From Pholiota molesta (Eukaryota; Basidiomycota; Agaricomycetes; Agaricales; Strophariaceae), in contig JACGCK010000068.1 of the NCBI GenBank assembly GCA_014925825.1, forward strand, positions 62,001 through 126,000: a stretch of 64,000 nt of DNA, read 5' to 3'. The notes below the pieces were generated by a model that was not told the DNA's origin, made no database searches, and saw only the letters and a list, made by a program, of their open reading frames with translations. Shown here one piece after another: positions 23,041 to 33,744 of this stretch (within the stretch, counting starts at the first letter, position 1; the number at the start of each line of letters is the position of its first letter). The position numbers and the translations under genes were made by a program.

Positions 23041-24036
23041 CTACGACTGCTGAGGGCCTCCCATAACAGGATGGCCATACGCATTATTGAACTCTCCATC
23101 TGCGGATCCTGTTCGTGATGATGCATTATATTGAGCTACGCGCACCTCCACAGAACGCTTGCTAACGAGCATTTGTCCCAGGACATGCTCAGCTTTCCAA
23201 TGAAACGCACACAGCGCCACCAGTGGTTCCTTTGCTTCCAGACCGACGACAGCACTCTGCCACGCATCAGGATGCATACTCTTGTAAAACGTTCGTGTAT
23301 TCAAAGGTGTATCGGCTGGGGTAAGAGGCCGAAGGACTTCTTGAATCACTTGTTTCGCGGACGTCATGATCCTCCGCCATTCGTATCTGACAATTGGCCT
23401 GCCGTTGGGATGCCGGATGCACTTCTCCATGCTCGGTCGCGACTTAGTTGCCCTTGTAACGAGACCAGGCTCGCTCTGGCAATCGTGAAGATGCCATAGA
23501 ATCGAAGATGGGTAATGTGCTGGTCGATCAGTTGAATTTTGGTTTGCGAGAATAGGTCGGCTGCCAGTGACTGGTTGCGTTATAGAGTTTCCGGAGGGAG
23601 TACGGCTCCTGCCCGCTTGCGAGATAGAGTCGCTTGGAGATAGAGAAGGAGCGCGGTATATTTCGGGGCTCATGTTTGGAGGACAACGCGACCACCTATG
23701 TATTAAGAGTACCGTTGGTTTAGAAAACTCGCTCGCTCGGCGTCCATAAATTAACACGCACCTCTCTGACGAATGCCTGTCCATCTGCTCCTGGAGTTCG
23801 CGCCGAAGCTCTCGAATCTCATCTTTTAATTCCAGATTCTCCTTCTGTGACTGCGAGTATACGCTTAACATTGCTTGTCGGCTGTCCCATAAAGTTTTGA
23901 CGACCGGATGGCTATAAAGCTGAGAAACTTGGTGGTCGTTGTAATATGGAACAGCACTCAAGTTGTTCGGGTTCGCAGGATTGAGCCCTTGGCACTGATT
24001 AGTGGGTGTGATATAGGGCGCATAGTTTCCTGACAT
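23041..24036 (-). CDS. Hypothetical protein with a short coiled coil
   Basis: One open frame of 331 codons from ATG 24034-24036 to the stop at 23041. Residues about 40-90 form a heptad-like coiled coil (SQSQKENLELKDEIRELRRE, then LQEQMDRHSSER). A Ser/Pro-rich low-complexity linker follows, and then a more compact C-terminal part with WQSAVVGLEAKEPLVALCA and HWKAEHVLGQML. I have the impression this C-terminal pattern recurs in Agaricomycete hypothetical proteins, but I cannot name a family. Directly after SER the DNA offers GTGCGT and, 66 nt later, an ACATAG acceptor; 66 is a multiple of three and contains no stop, so this could be a spliced or retained intron. The coiled coil suggests self-association. 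Confidence 0.7.
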   Translation of the reverse strand: MSGNYAPYITPTNQCQGLNPANPNNLSAVPYYNDHQVSQLYSHPVVKTLWDSRQAMLSVYSQSQKENLELKDEIRELRRELQEQMDRHSSERCVLIYGRRASEFSKPTVLLIHRWSRCPPNMSPEIYRAPSLSPSDSISQAGRSRTPSGNSITQPVTGSRPILANQNSTDRPAHYPSSILWHLHDCQSEPGLVTRATKSRPSMEKCIRHPNGRPIVRYEWRRIMTSAKQVIQEVLRPLTPADTPLNTRTFYKSMHPDAWQSAVVGLEAKEPLVALCAFHWKAEHVLGQMLVSKRSVEVRVAQYNASSRTGSADGEFNNAYGHPVMGGPQQS

Positions 24037-25376
24037 GTTCTCTTCGTTGAATGAAGGGAAAACCGAGAGACAGTGGATATCGATGAGTTGGCGCCGCAGT
24101 CAAGTTCGAACTTCGCGTCTGATTTTCGTCTTTTACTTCATTAGTCATGTGATCGCTGCAGGGACGATCCTACACTTGGCGCAGCGATACTGACCGACAG
24201 TACGTACAGCACACATAACGGTGGGGGATTTGCTCGATAGGAAGCACATCTTCGTCACTCTCTTTGTTTCGATTTGGACTGGCCTGCGGAGGCTGTGAGT
24301 TGGACGAATACGCACTATACAACGGTTGCGCTATGAAACGGACACCCCACCACTGCTATTTTGAAGAAGGCAGCTTTCTCCTGGACGCATACTGCCCAAT
24401 TTCAGCGTCGCAATATGCCTCAAAAATTGGAGCAAATGAGTTTGGGACGAATGATATGACGCTGAGCGCTGTAGCTAAATATAGACGCCAATCTCGTTGA
24501 CAGAATTCCGTGCCGATTATTGATCCGTATGATCTGCTTGCGCTTCAGAGTCTTTCAGAGTACCGTAGCGAATCTTTCTCGAGCATTTTATGAGTGGAAC
24601 ATAGGCCTGCTGGAGTCGGGGGCGGCGATGTACCTTTATATATTCTTGAATGTAATATTACTAGCTTAATGCAGAGTGTACTTACTCTGCGACTGCACCA
24701 ACAATATCTAAGCTTGATCTGAGCAGTATCGGTATCCTGTTTGAACTTTGCATCGTCGTTGCGATGATGATTTAAATAATGATTCGACATACGCACACAT
24801 ACGCACAACAAAATGGCAGTGCAAAGTACTGATAACTATGTTTTTCACTGTCAGGAGATATTCGAGATCCATTGACATGTGACGGTGAATCCACTCTAAC
24901 TCTCAATAAGAGTCGGTCGTACTAAGTACATCAAGTTTTCGGCCGCCAATTTGTAGAAATCTGAATCAATGTTCGTATTGGACGTGCGTGAGTATGCATA
25001 CTATTGGATGCACGTAGTCTACCCAGGAGACATCCGCTAAGATAGACATCAGCATTTGATCGTTATTATGATGGTCGAAGTGTCGAAAGCCAACAATCAA
25101 AATAACTGATGCGAGTGGGAAAATCGTCCACAAGGTAAATAGGTATGATTGACCAGAGTAACTGTTACCATCTTTTGACAATAAAACATACTTAAACGAC
25201 GTCAGACGATAGACACGAGAGTATTCTGTCTCCTTTTCCCTTCCGTATTTCTTGTCTTTCTTTCTTGTTCGCCGTCCTTTCTTTTCTCTGTTCTTCTCTA
25301 GGCCGGCCTATTTCTAATTTCTTGGAGTCGAGACGACATTTTCATTTTTGATTCTTTTCAACGCACATATCCAAAA
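24037..25376. promoter_or_regulatory. Divergent intergenic region between the coiled-coil gene and the lipase
   Basis: No gene seen; the open frames here are short and unlike coding sequence. The 170 bp before the lipase start (25200-25370) are strongly pyrimidine-rich (TCTTTCTTTCTTGTTCGCCG, CTTTTCTCTGTTCTTCTC), typical of promoters of secreted fungal proteins. Confidence 0.4.
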
Positions 25377-26762
25377 ATGGTTCATTGTTCTCCTTTTATG
25401 ATCCCCAGGACCGCAGTCACTCTCTTAAGCCTCCTCGGTGCGGCTTTCCTTTCGCCCCAAGCGGACGCCCGGCCCTTGCCCCGCCAAGCGTCGTCCTCGT
25501 TCACCACGCTCTCGGCGGCGGAGATCGCGGCTTTCAAGCCGTTTAGCTTCTATGCCGCGGCCGCGTATTGCCAACCGTCTACGATCCTCGCGTCTAGCTG
25601 TGGGGGTGAGTCTCCTATCAGTGTCGGATCAGGCGTAGATCTCTAATACGACGACGGCTGGATCAGTGAACTGCGCCGCGAATCCTACATTCCAGCCGAT
25701 TGCTGCTGGAGGCGATGGTATTGACGTCCAGTTCTGGTACGTTGGAGTCGACCCAACCCTTCAGGTCAGTGGTACTTCTTGTTCAAGAAAAATATATCTC
25801 ACCATAATTGCCCCAGACTGTTGTTGTAGGGCATCAAGGAACTGATCCTACCAAGATGTAAGTCATCTCTTCCCATCATCTGCGGTATAGCGCCATGTTG
25901 AGCACCTTCCGATGACAATGAAGTGTGCCTTTGGTCACGGATATCGAGTTCTCCTTGATCAATTTGAACTCGACCCTGTTCCCGGGCATCTCCTCTGATA
26001 TCAAGGTGCACAGTGGGTTCGCAGACGAGCATGCAAAGTAAGCGGTTTGCTCAAATAAACTTGGACGCGGGAATGCGACGGTTTATGGGTTTTTTTTGTC
26101 AGGACCGCAACTTCGGTTCTCGCTGCAGTCCAAACTGCACTGCAGCAAAGCAGTTTGAAGAAAATTACTCTGGTCGGTCACTCGTTGGGTGCCGCATTGT
26201 CACTTCTGGAAAGCGTCTACCTCCCATTGTTTGTGCCGTCGGATGTAACGTTCCGCATGATTGGGTATGGCCTACCAAGGGTACGTTTTCACTTTTTCCG
26301 TCCACAACCAAGCGTTAACGAAGCACGACATCATGCAGGTAGGTAACCCGGCCTTCGCTTCCTTCATCGACAGCAACGTGGACGTTACTCATGTCAACAA
26401 TAAGCGAGTAATTTTTGCTTCCGAATCAAGCACAGAATGACTGAACGGTATATAGGGAGGATTTCGTACCAACGCTTCCAGGGAGGTTCCTCGGATTCGA
26501 GCATCCTCAGGGGAGACACATATTCAAGATGACGGCTCGTGGATTACCTGTTCCGGCGATGACAACACCGATGCGAGATGCACGACCGGCGACGTCAAGA
26601 ATATTCTTGAGGGAAAACTGGCTGATCACGACGGTAAGTCTCGCTTATTCCAGTCATGAATTCGTTTTTGCGAAAAAAGAAATGATTTCTTACATGGGCT
26701 TGCCATTACCAACAGGCCCATACGACGTTGTAGAGATGGGTTCTTCCCAATGTAGCGCGTAA
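25377..26762 (+). CDS. Secreted class-3 lipase (fungal triacylglycerol lipase type)
   Basis: Extracellular alpha/beta-hydrolase expected to cleave acylglycerols. An N-terminal signal peptide (TAVTLLSLLGAAFLSPQADA) is followed by a short propeptide-like segment (RPLPRQ). Exons read in phase across six or more introns: AEIAAFKPFSFYAAAAYC, VQFWYVGVDPTLQ, TVVVGHQGTDPTK (oxyanion-hole region, GHxGT), LINLNSTLFPG, the nucleophile elbow LVGHSLGAALSLL (Ser in GHSLG), MIGYGLPRVGNPAFASFID, the Asp region DFVPTLPGRFLGFEHPQGE, and the catalytic His region ending EMGSSQC. About 300 residues, normal for the family. The ATG at 25377 is used; an in-frame ATG at 25398 would also keep the signal peptide. A partial copy of the 3' half lies at 31169-31704. 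Confidence 0.9.
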
Positions 26763-27099
26763 ATCCTAGGTTCATAGAGTTTACGCCGGCGCCCGCTTCA
26801 TAGCTACATAACCTGGACTATCTCATGCCATTTTTTATTCATATTGGATCTTTGAAAGCATGTCTGTATCGTCTCTAGTAATTGTGATTAATTCTAGGCA
26901 AAATTTTCTAGCATTTCCCTCTTGTTTCCCTCTGCAGTGCTGTTGGTTATCGGAATTAAGAACGCTAATAAGCACCGGTTTAGATTACGATTCAGATAAG
27001 ATCGAAGGATACTGAAACCGTTGCCGCATCAGCCTGTTGATGCCATCATCGGAACGTCGGGGTGACCACTCCCGTCTCTTGCCACCCAACCACTTGCAT
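26763..27099. repeat. Lipase-TatD intergenic spacer, first copy of the duplicated unit
   Basis: Clearly homologous to 31705-31978. Shared stretches include ATAGAGTTTACG, GCTTCATAGCTACATAAC, ATGTCTGTATCGTCTCTAGT and CTAGCATTTCCCTC. It carries the lipase 3' UTR and the TatD promoter. Small indels separate the two copies. Confidence 0.8.
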
Positions 27100-27378
27100 G
27101 CTCTCCTTCTGCGTTTCTAGCAGGAACCTCGTCAGTCCACTACTCGTCCGTCACCGCCTCCTCGCCCGGTTGCTCAGCCAAGCCCAGCAAACCCCAAAGA
27201 CCAAAATGGCAAAGAAGAAATCCTCCACCCCAGCCGAAGAGCACCTTCTCCTCCCCGCGCCGCCATCCACGCTGCCCATCGTCGATACCCACACGCACGT
27301 GGCGTCGACGTACGAGTACTACCGCGGGCGGTACAAGGAGGGGAAATACACCGACGTGTACGCGTTCGTGCGCGCAGT
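27100..27378 (+). pseudogene. TatD-type DNase, 5' stump
   Basis: Same reading frame as the first exon of the full TatD gene at 31979: MLSFCVSSRNLVSPLL, then MAKKKSSTPAEEH, then the metal-binding DTHTHV and KEGKYTDVYAFVRA. Identity stops abruptly at about 27378, where the full gene continues with MYEGRGVEKV and this copy enters unrelated DNA. It lacks all but the first metal-ligand pair and cannot be an enzyme. The N-terminal 36 codons keep the frame of the full copy despite a 30-nt length difference. Confidence 0.9.
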
Positions 27379-29662
27379 CACGCTCGCCTTCGGCATCATG
27401 GCATCAATGAAACAATGACATTTGACCGGGCAGCTTCGCCATTCCCAGGGATTTCTAATTTTACCCACGGACCGATTTACACCGAAGCGACCGAATGAAC
27501 ACCGAATTACACCGAATGAGAAGCACGTGCAAAGTGCGTCATCTAACCGCGGGCCGTTCGTCCCACTCGCACTCCTTCGCACTTCCTATGCCCACAGCAC
27601 CCACGACCGCCAACGCGAATGAAGACGCGAATGGCAACACAAACGACAGCACGAGCGACCAACACGAACGACGATGCGGCCGACGGCGTGAATGACAGCG
27701 GGGCCCAGGCACTACGATGACGGTGACGGCCGCGTCTGCGAAGGCAGCGAGGTAAGTCCCCCCCCCCCCATCCGTTCACCCACTGACCAACACCGCTGCT
27801 TGCTCCAGCTCCCACCTGGCGGCAATTACGACGACGTGCGAGCAGCATCGCTCGTCGACGTGCTTGGCGCCACCGCCCTCCTCTCGCCGTGTGCCCCTCC
27901 CCTCCAACGAGGGATGTGGGCCGGCTGTTTAATTCAAGGCGATGTTGGCGATGGTACCGCCTACATCGCATATACCCCGCCCTCGTCCTCAGCATCCCCC
28001 TCAAGCACCTTCTCTGCAGCTACCCCAGCAACGAACGACATGGCAGGTTAGGATTGACGACGCCATCGCCTCGCAAGTAACTCGACGGCGAGCGGCGCGT
28101 TCTGGCTGGCGCCGTCCTGCTCAGCCCTCGTCTGCTGTGCAGCGACCGCGCCTGTCCGATCTCGTCTGCGTTATGCAGGAAACGCTGACAACGGGGGCGG
28201 TCAATACTTGCACGGCGGCACGAGCTCGCCGCTTACCATTCGCGGACGCCTGCGCTCACCCATTCCCGCTCTCCTCGACACCTGCCGACACATCGGCTGC
28301 TGACACGCACCTGCCGACTCTCGTGGCCCTGCGTTGTTTGTCCTGGATGGCGGCGTGCCCTTCTGGAAGGTGAGCAGAGATCTCTTCAGCGGAGGATTCC
28401 TTGAGACGTAGGGCGGAAGAATGTCAGAGGCGCGGACCGGCGACGAGGCAGACCGCAGACCGTAGACGGCAGCGCGGACGCCGTTGGCGCCTTGTGGGCT
28501 CCCAACCGACGTGCGGTGCGTTCTTTCTGGCGCTCTCCTCTCCAGCCCGTGGTGCACATGCTTGCTCGTTGGACGCCGCCGCCTGTCCCAGTCCCCTCCC
28601 GGAAGCTATGACGATGCCGCCTCCAACACCGCGCTGGCGCGGCTGCCTCCTCTAGTCCCCACTAAGCGGCTACGAGGACATCGAACGAGCAATGACCACC
28701 ACTGCGGCTGCCTGCTCCTGCTCCCCTCTCTGCGGCTACAACGACGAACGAGCGCCATCAATGTATTTACACATCCTGTTGTAGTATAGACAAATATATT
28801 TTATTGTTTGACTATACAAATGTACTTGAAGATGTTTTCTTTTGACAAAATTGCTACCAGGGTGTTACTTATCTTATAGCCAGAGATGCCAACACAAGAG
28901 CAACAGCACTGTATTACTATCAGTTGGCACAGAAGCATTTGGATGAAGCACTGGAATGCTGTATTGGTCCTTGTCAGGCCAGAGACTGGTATTGACAGCC
29001 CTGCTCAGAGAAATATACACTAGAACACTTCAATCTTCAGAGATTATAGTAGCCTGTTTTTGTATTATAGAGGAAATGTGATTGTACTAATTTGTAGATG
29101 TAAACTTGAATCATGAAAGAGGCATGTGCAATGACAGACTCTCGCTTCTATTAAAAAATTACCTGAGATGAAGTGTTTGTGAGTCTTATTCAGTCCCAAA
29201 CAACCTTCGTTGAAGGCCGTGCACTTTTCCTTCTCTAGAACTTGTCGGAAATACATCAAGAAATACATGCAGATCACTAATTTCAGAGATTGAGCCAATG
29301 TTATCTTCTGCTTTAAATTTTAGCACAATTTAAACTAGTCACAACATATAATTGCTGCCTATTGTCATTATTGTAGATCTAGCTCTAATTCTCTGCCACT
29401 GAGCGCCATATCAATTTTAATCCAATGTCGGTGAGCGCTTGGTGAGCGCCAATGAGGGAAATCCCTGGGCACTATTTTTGGGAACGGCCGGAATCTCCCT
29501 GGGCCAAACAACGCACCACAGGGGCTCTGGACCTCCCTGGGAATGACCAATTTTTCTTTGACCGTGACATGGGACAATGCTTATATAAGCTTGAACTTCC
29601 TTCTTGCTTGCTTCCTTCCAACTTCCCTCCTCCCTTACCGATTCTCGCTTTTATTCACAAAC
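27379..29662. other. Insert between the duplicated lipase-TatD units, left part
   Basis: Non-homologous DNA between the two copies of the unit. 27478-27530 has short ACACCGAA repeats. 27590-28760 is GC-rich and internally repetitive in a degenerate way (for example CTCTGCAGCTACCCCAGCAAC near 28012 and CTCTGCGGCTACAACGACGAAC near 28730). 28790-29360 is AT-richer with no gene. 29395-29550 has GGTGAGCGC and CTCCCTGGG direct repeats. I saw no transposase, long terminal repeat or inverted terminal repeat. Confidence 0.5.
29582..29588 (+). promoter_or_regulatory. TATA box of the HNH-domain gene
   Basis: TATATAA 75 nt upstream of the ATG at 29663, followed by a pyrimidine-rich leader (CTTCCTTCTTGCTTGCTTCC). 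Position and context suit a core promoter. Confidence 0.55.
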
Positions 29663-30963
29663 ATGACTTCATTGCCAGTGGCTTCCGACCTTCCTAAGAG
29701 ACTTCGAGACAACCCGCACGCTATGAGTGCGTACAATATCTGCTTGACGCGCGAGAGGGAGCTGGCCGACGAAAACGTTAAGGACATCAAAATGGATTTG
29801 ATCTACATTCGAATCCTTGGCTATCTTTTAATCTACGCGCCAACGGATAAAGCGGTTCATACGCTCTGCCTTGAGATCGTCTCCGCCGAACGCGAGGCCA
29901 CGGGTCGCGGGATTTTCGAGGTTGGGAAGATCTATTTTAATCATTATGTCAGAGCATGTATGTTGCCAAGGCTTCTTTGTCCAGTGTTCTATCTGACGCA
30001 GTCCCCAGTTCGATCCAACAAGGGTCGGACTCCTGTACTATCGAATCATGCATCTCGTCCCTCTTTTGATACAATAGCGGATATGATCAACGACACCTTG
30101 GAAGAAGCACCTCAATCTCGCGCCACAGCGAAAAGAAAGGTGAGTTTCATCCTTTATTGCCAAGAATCGTCACTCACTTTGACTGATTAGGCTCTTATCC
30201 GCGATGGTTTTCGTTGTATCATCACTGGAAAATACGACACAAACGGAGTGCTCACTGTTGGAGAGGTGAAAGCGCGGTATTGGGCGGAGCCGTCTCAGCC
30301 AGGTCTGACAATAACAGAATGCACACACGTATTCCCCGAATCCACCAACGCGAATATTGAACCAGGATCTGACAGAGTATGTGCCTACGTCCTCAACTTA
30401 GCTTTTGATATAATTATATTTCATAAAGCGGATGAACGTTGCATCGATGTGGGCCATCATGCAAAGATTCGGTTATACTGAGCTTCCCGATGAATTGAAA
30501 GGTTCCAACATTCACCGTTTGGAAAATGTGATGACCATCGAACCGGGTTTCCATTCACTTTTCGATGCATTACAGGTTTGGTTGGTTGCAACTGTGCGTC
30601 CAACAAGGCCCTCCGTCATTTGACTGATCTAACTTCTTATTTGGTGACACTCGCCAGGACACGAAGAACAAGTACAGGATCGAAGCGATAGATCCCATTC
30701 TCAAAAGAGGATTTCAATTGCCAGAATTCGTCACATTTACAACGGACGACCCCCGCAATTATCCAGTTACGTCACCAGACTACCTTGCTATCCATGCTGC
30801 ATGTGCCCCGGTAGCTCACTTATCAGGAGCAGCTGCCTGCATTGACAAGTTCTACCGAGACCTGGACGATAGCACGACACTCGATCCAAACGGTGCCTCG
30901 GCGGAGTTGTTGGAACACGCCATTGCTAAACTCCAGATAGCTGGATACCCGGTCGCTGCTTGA
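29663..30963 (+). CDS. HNH-endonuclease-domain protein, fungal type
   Basis: Exons 29663-29957, 30009-30139, 30191-30376, 30429-30593 and 30658-30963 join in phase to give 360 residues. Residues about 1-140 are a helical N-terminal region (YNICLTRERELADENVKDIK). The HNH-like core follows: ALIRDGFRCIITGKYD, then ITECTHVFPESTNANI (first His), then NIHRLENVMTIEPGFHSLFD (Asn, then His), the order expected of the beta-beta-alpha-metal HNH fold. A C-terminal LPEFVTFTTDD segment and SPDYLAIHAACAPVAHLSGA complete it. Such HNH_2-like proteins are numerous in Agaricomycetes and their biology is poorly known; nuclease activity is inferred only. The gene lies wholly inside the 3.8 kb that separates the duplicated lipase-TatD units. 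No disruption was seen. Confidence 0.85.
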
Positions 30964-31168
30964 GTAGTCGGCATTTTCATACCCTTTCAGAACATTTGTA
31001 CGCGGAGAAATATACTTTTTTCGCCTGAGGGAAAGGGAAAGGTACCCAGAACCGGGAGGTGGTGTTTCCCTGGTTCGGAGCGGCCATCACATCACTATCA
31101 CTATCAAAAATAAGTGATTTCAATTTTTTGTAATAAATCCAGCCTCTCTGCTGTTACTAGGCCTCATA
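30964..31168. other. Insert between the duplicated units, right edge
   Basis: HNH-gene 3' flank; no gene. Homology to the first lipase starts abruptly at about 31169 (TCTACCTCCCATTATTTGTG compared with TCTACCTCCCATTGTTTGTG at 26217), which marks the right breakpoint. Confidence 0.6.
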
Positions 31169-31704
31169 TCTACCTCCCATTATTTGTGCCGTCGGATGTA
31201 ATGTTCCGGATGATTGGGTATGGCCTACCAAGGGTACGTGTTCACTTTTTCCGTCCACAACCAAGCGTTAACGAAGCACGACATCATACAGGTAGGTAAT
31301 CCGGCCTTCGCTTCCTTCATCGACAGCAACGTCGACGTTACCCACGTAAACAACAAGCGAGTAATTTTCACTTCCAAATCAAGCACAGAATGACTGACCG
31401 ATATACAGGGAGAATTTCGTACCAACGCTTCCAGGGAGGTTCCTCGGATTCGAGCATCCTCAAGGGGAGACGCATATCCAAGATGACGGCTCGTGGGTTA
31501 CTTGCTCCGGGGATGACAACACCGATGCGAGATGCATGACCGGCGACGTCAAGAATATTCTTGAAGGCAAACTGGCTGATCACGACGGTAAGTTTCAGTC
31601 CTAAAATTTGTTCTTGCTGGGGAATAAATTATGACATGTGCTTATCAATGCCCGCAGGTCCATATGATGTTGTAGAGATGGGTTCTTCGCAATGTAGCGC
31701 GTAA
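31169..31704 (+). pseudogene. Lipase 3' stump, second copy of the duplicated unit
   Basis: Homologous to 26217-26762 of the full lipase, with introns at the same places. It reads LPLFVPSDVMFRMIGYGLPR, VGNPAFASFIDSNVDVTHV, FVPTLPGRFLGFEHPQGE, then DGSWVTCSGDDNTDARC and the same terminal EMGSSQCSA with stop. The signal peptide, oxyanion hole and GHSLG nucleophile are all missing. No internal frameshift or stop was seen in what remains, which suggests that the truncation is fairly recent. Confidence 0.9.
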
Positions 31705-31978
31705 ATCTTGGCCGCATAGAGTTTACGTCGTTCCCGGCTTCATAGCTACATAACTTGGACTAGTCTCATGCCATTTTTATTCTTTGGAAGTATGTCTGTA
31801 TCGTCTCTAGTAATTATGATTTTTCTAGGCAAAATTTCCTAGCATTTCCCTCTGCACTGAGGTTGGTTATCAGAATGCAAGCCGCTATAAGCGCCGGTTA
31901 GAAGGATACCGTTGCCGTGTCACGCCTTTTGATGTCACCAGAACTGGACGAACCATCTCTTGCCATCCATCCTCTTGG

Positions 31979-33744
31979 ATGCTCTCCGTCTGCGTTTCTA
32001 AGAGGAACCTCGTCAGTCCACTACTCGCCAATCTATACCTCCTGCCCATCTCCAGACGCCTACCTGCCCGGTCGCTCAGCCAAGCCCACAAACTCCCGAA
32101 GACCAGATCCCACCCCATGGCCAAGAAGAAATCCTCCACCCCAGCCGAAGAGCACCTCCTCCTCCCCGCGCCGCCATCCACGCTCCCCATCGTCGACACC
32201 CACACGCACGTGGCGTCGACGTACGAGTACTACCGTGGGCGGTACAAGGAGGGGAAGCACACGGACGTGTACGCGTTCGTGCGCGCGATGTACGAGGGGC
32301 GCGGGGTGGAGAAGGTGGTGGATGTGTGGTGCGAGGCGCCGGTGCGGGGGCTGTGGCGGGAGTTTGCGGATGCGGAGAAGGAGAAATGGGGTGGAATGGA
32401 GTACTTTTTCGTAATGGGTGCTTGGAATTTGTGTTTCTTTTCGTTCTTTTTGTATGGGAGGTTAATCGATTTTGATAGGTGTCCATCCGTGAGTTTGGTT
32501 GCCCCTTTGATTGCCCAAGGCCTTGTGTTGAACCTGTGGCAGCCACGAAGCGAAAGCGTATAACGACGACGTCGAGAGAGACATGTAAGTATCCTCTCGT
32601 TCAGTTTTTCTTTTCCCTTTTTTTTTTGGTCAAGTGTCTCGTGAATGGCAGCTGACCCGGTCAAGCCCCACTCACGCACTGTGACTGGACAATTTCCTCT
32701 GTATTAAGGAGGAATGTTGTATACACGCCATTTCGGCAATGTGGGATTCCAAGGTACACTGAGCTGCCTCCTCCAACTTCGCAGCTCAAACCTGCCTTAC
32801 GGCCGGTGTACCTCGATACCCACTGAACCCTCAGCCTGATGGACCCAATTGTCCATCAGGTTTTCTTCATTATGCAGAATACCAGTCCACGTCTTTAGGA
32901 CTGTGGATTCCTTTACCGACTTAGTTCTGATTTCGTGTTCAGTATGGTAGTCTTTTCTTCGCTTCCTTATTGACTGTTATATTCCCATTACTTCTAGTTT
33001 GGAAGCCATGGCGCATCCACGATGCGTTGGATGGGGCGAGATGGGTCTCGATTACCACTACGACAACTCGCCTCGCGAAATTCAGCAGGAGGTCTTCGCG
33101 CGCCAACTGAGACAAGCTGTCCGCCTGAAGAAGCCTCTGACGATTCATACGCGCGAGGCGGATGCGGATACTGAGCGCATTTTGAAAGCGGAAGTGCCGA
33201 AGGATCATCCGGTATGCTATGTCATCTAGTCGCTCTCTCTCGCTGATATCATTCATTCGCAGATCCACATACATTGCTTCACAGATTCCCCAGAATTCGC
33301 TGGGCGTTTGCTAGAACATTTCCCTAATCTCTACATCGGCATCACCGGTACGTTCCCTCCTCTCTCACGAACATCCAAAAACTAACGTAAACCACAGGCG
33401 TCATCACATACGCCACCAACCTCGACACCTCCACCGTCATCCGTAACATGATGACACCGCCCACGCCCGAAACCGATCCTTCCTCCCTGCCGCTGCGCAT
33501 CCTCCTCGAGACGGACGCGCCGTACATGGTCCCTGCGAACCTCTACGACGACCTCCCCGCGATCAAGGGCAAGAAACTCCCGGTGTGCCACAGCGCGATG
33601 GTGCCGTGGACCGCGCAGTTCGTGGCGGACGTCGCGAACGGGGGCGCGGGCGGCGCGGGCGCGGGGCCGACGGAGGGGCGGTGGACGGCGGATGGGGTGA
33701 TGCGGGTGGCGAGGGAGAATGCGCGGAAGGTGTATGGCGTTTGA
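31979..33744 (+). CDS. TatD-family metal-dependent hydrolase/DNase, probably with a mitochondrial presequence
   Basis: TatD-type TIM-barrel metallohydrolase (amidohydrolase superfamily; known members are 3'-5' exonucleases in DNA repair or turnover). Metal-site motifs in order: DTHTHV, then GVHPHEAK across two introns, then GWGEMGLDYH with its Glu, then KKPLTIHTRE, then HIHCFTDSPE, and finally LLETDAPYM with the Asp. The set is complete. The frame is open from ATG 31979 and the first 46 residues are rich in Arg/Lys/Leu/Ser without acidic residues, like a mitochondrial targeting peptide; a second ATG at 32117 (MAKKKSS) would give a cytosolic form. The intron at about 32586-32998 is some 410 nt, far longer than any other here, and carries a perfect 10-bp hairpin. 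The stop is at 33742-33744. Confidence 0.9.
32835..32860. repeat. Perfect 10-bp inverted repeat inside the long TatD intron
   Basis: Arms CCTGATGGAC and GTCCATCAGG around a 6-nt loop, followed by TTTTCTT. In a bacterium this would be read as a terminator; in this intron it is more likely part of a small inserted element that lengthened the intron. Confidence 0.7.

Noticed and set aside
32835..32860. Rho-independent transcription terminator
   Set aside because: A hairpin followed by a T-run looks like one, but it lies in an intron of a eukaryotic gene, where such terminators do not act.
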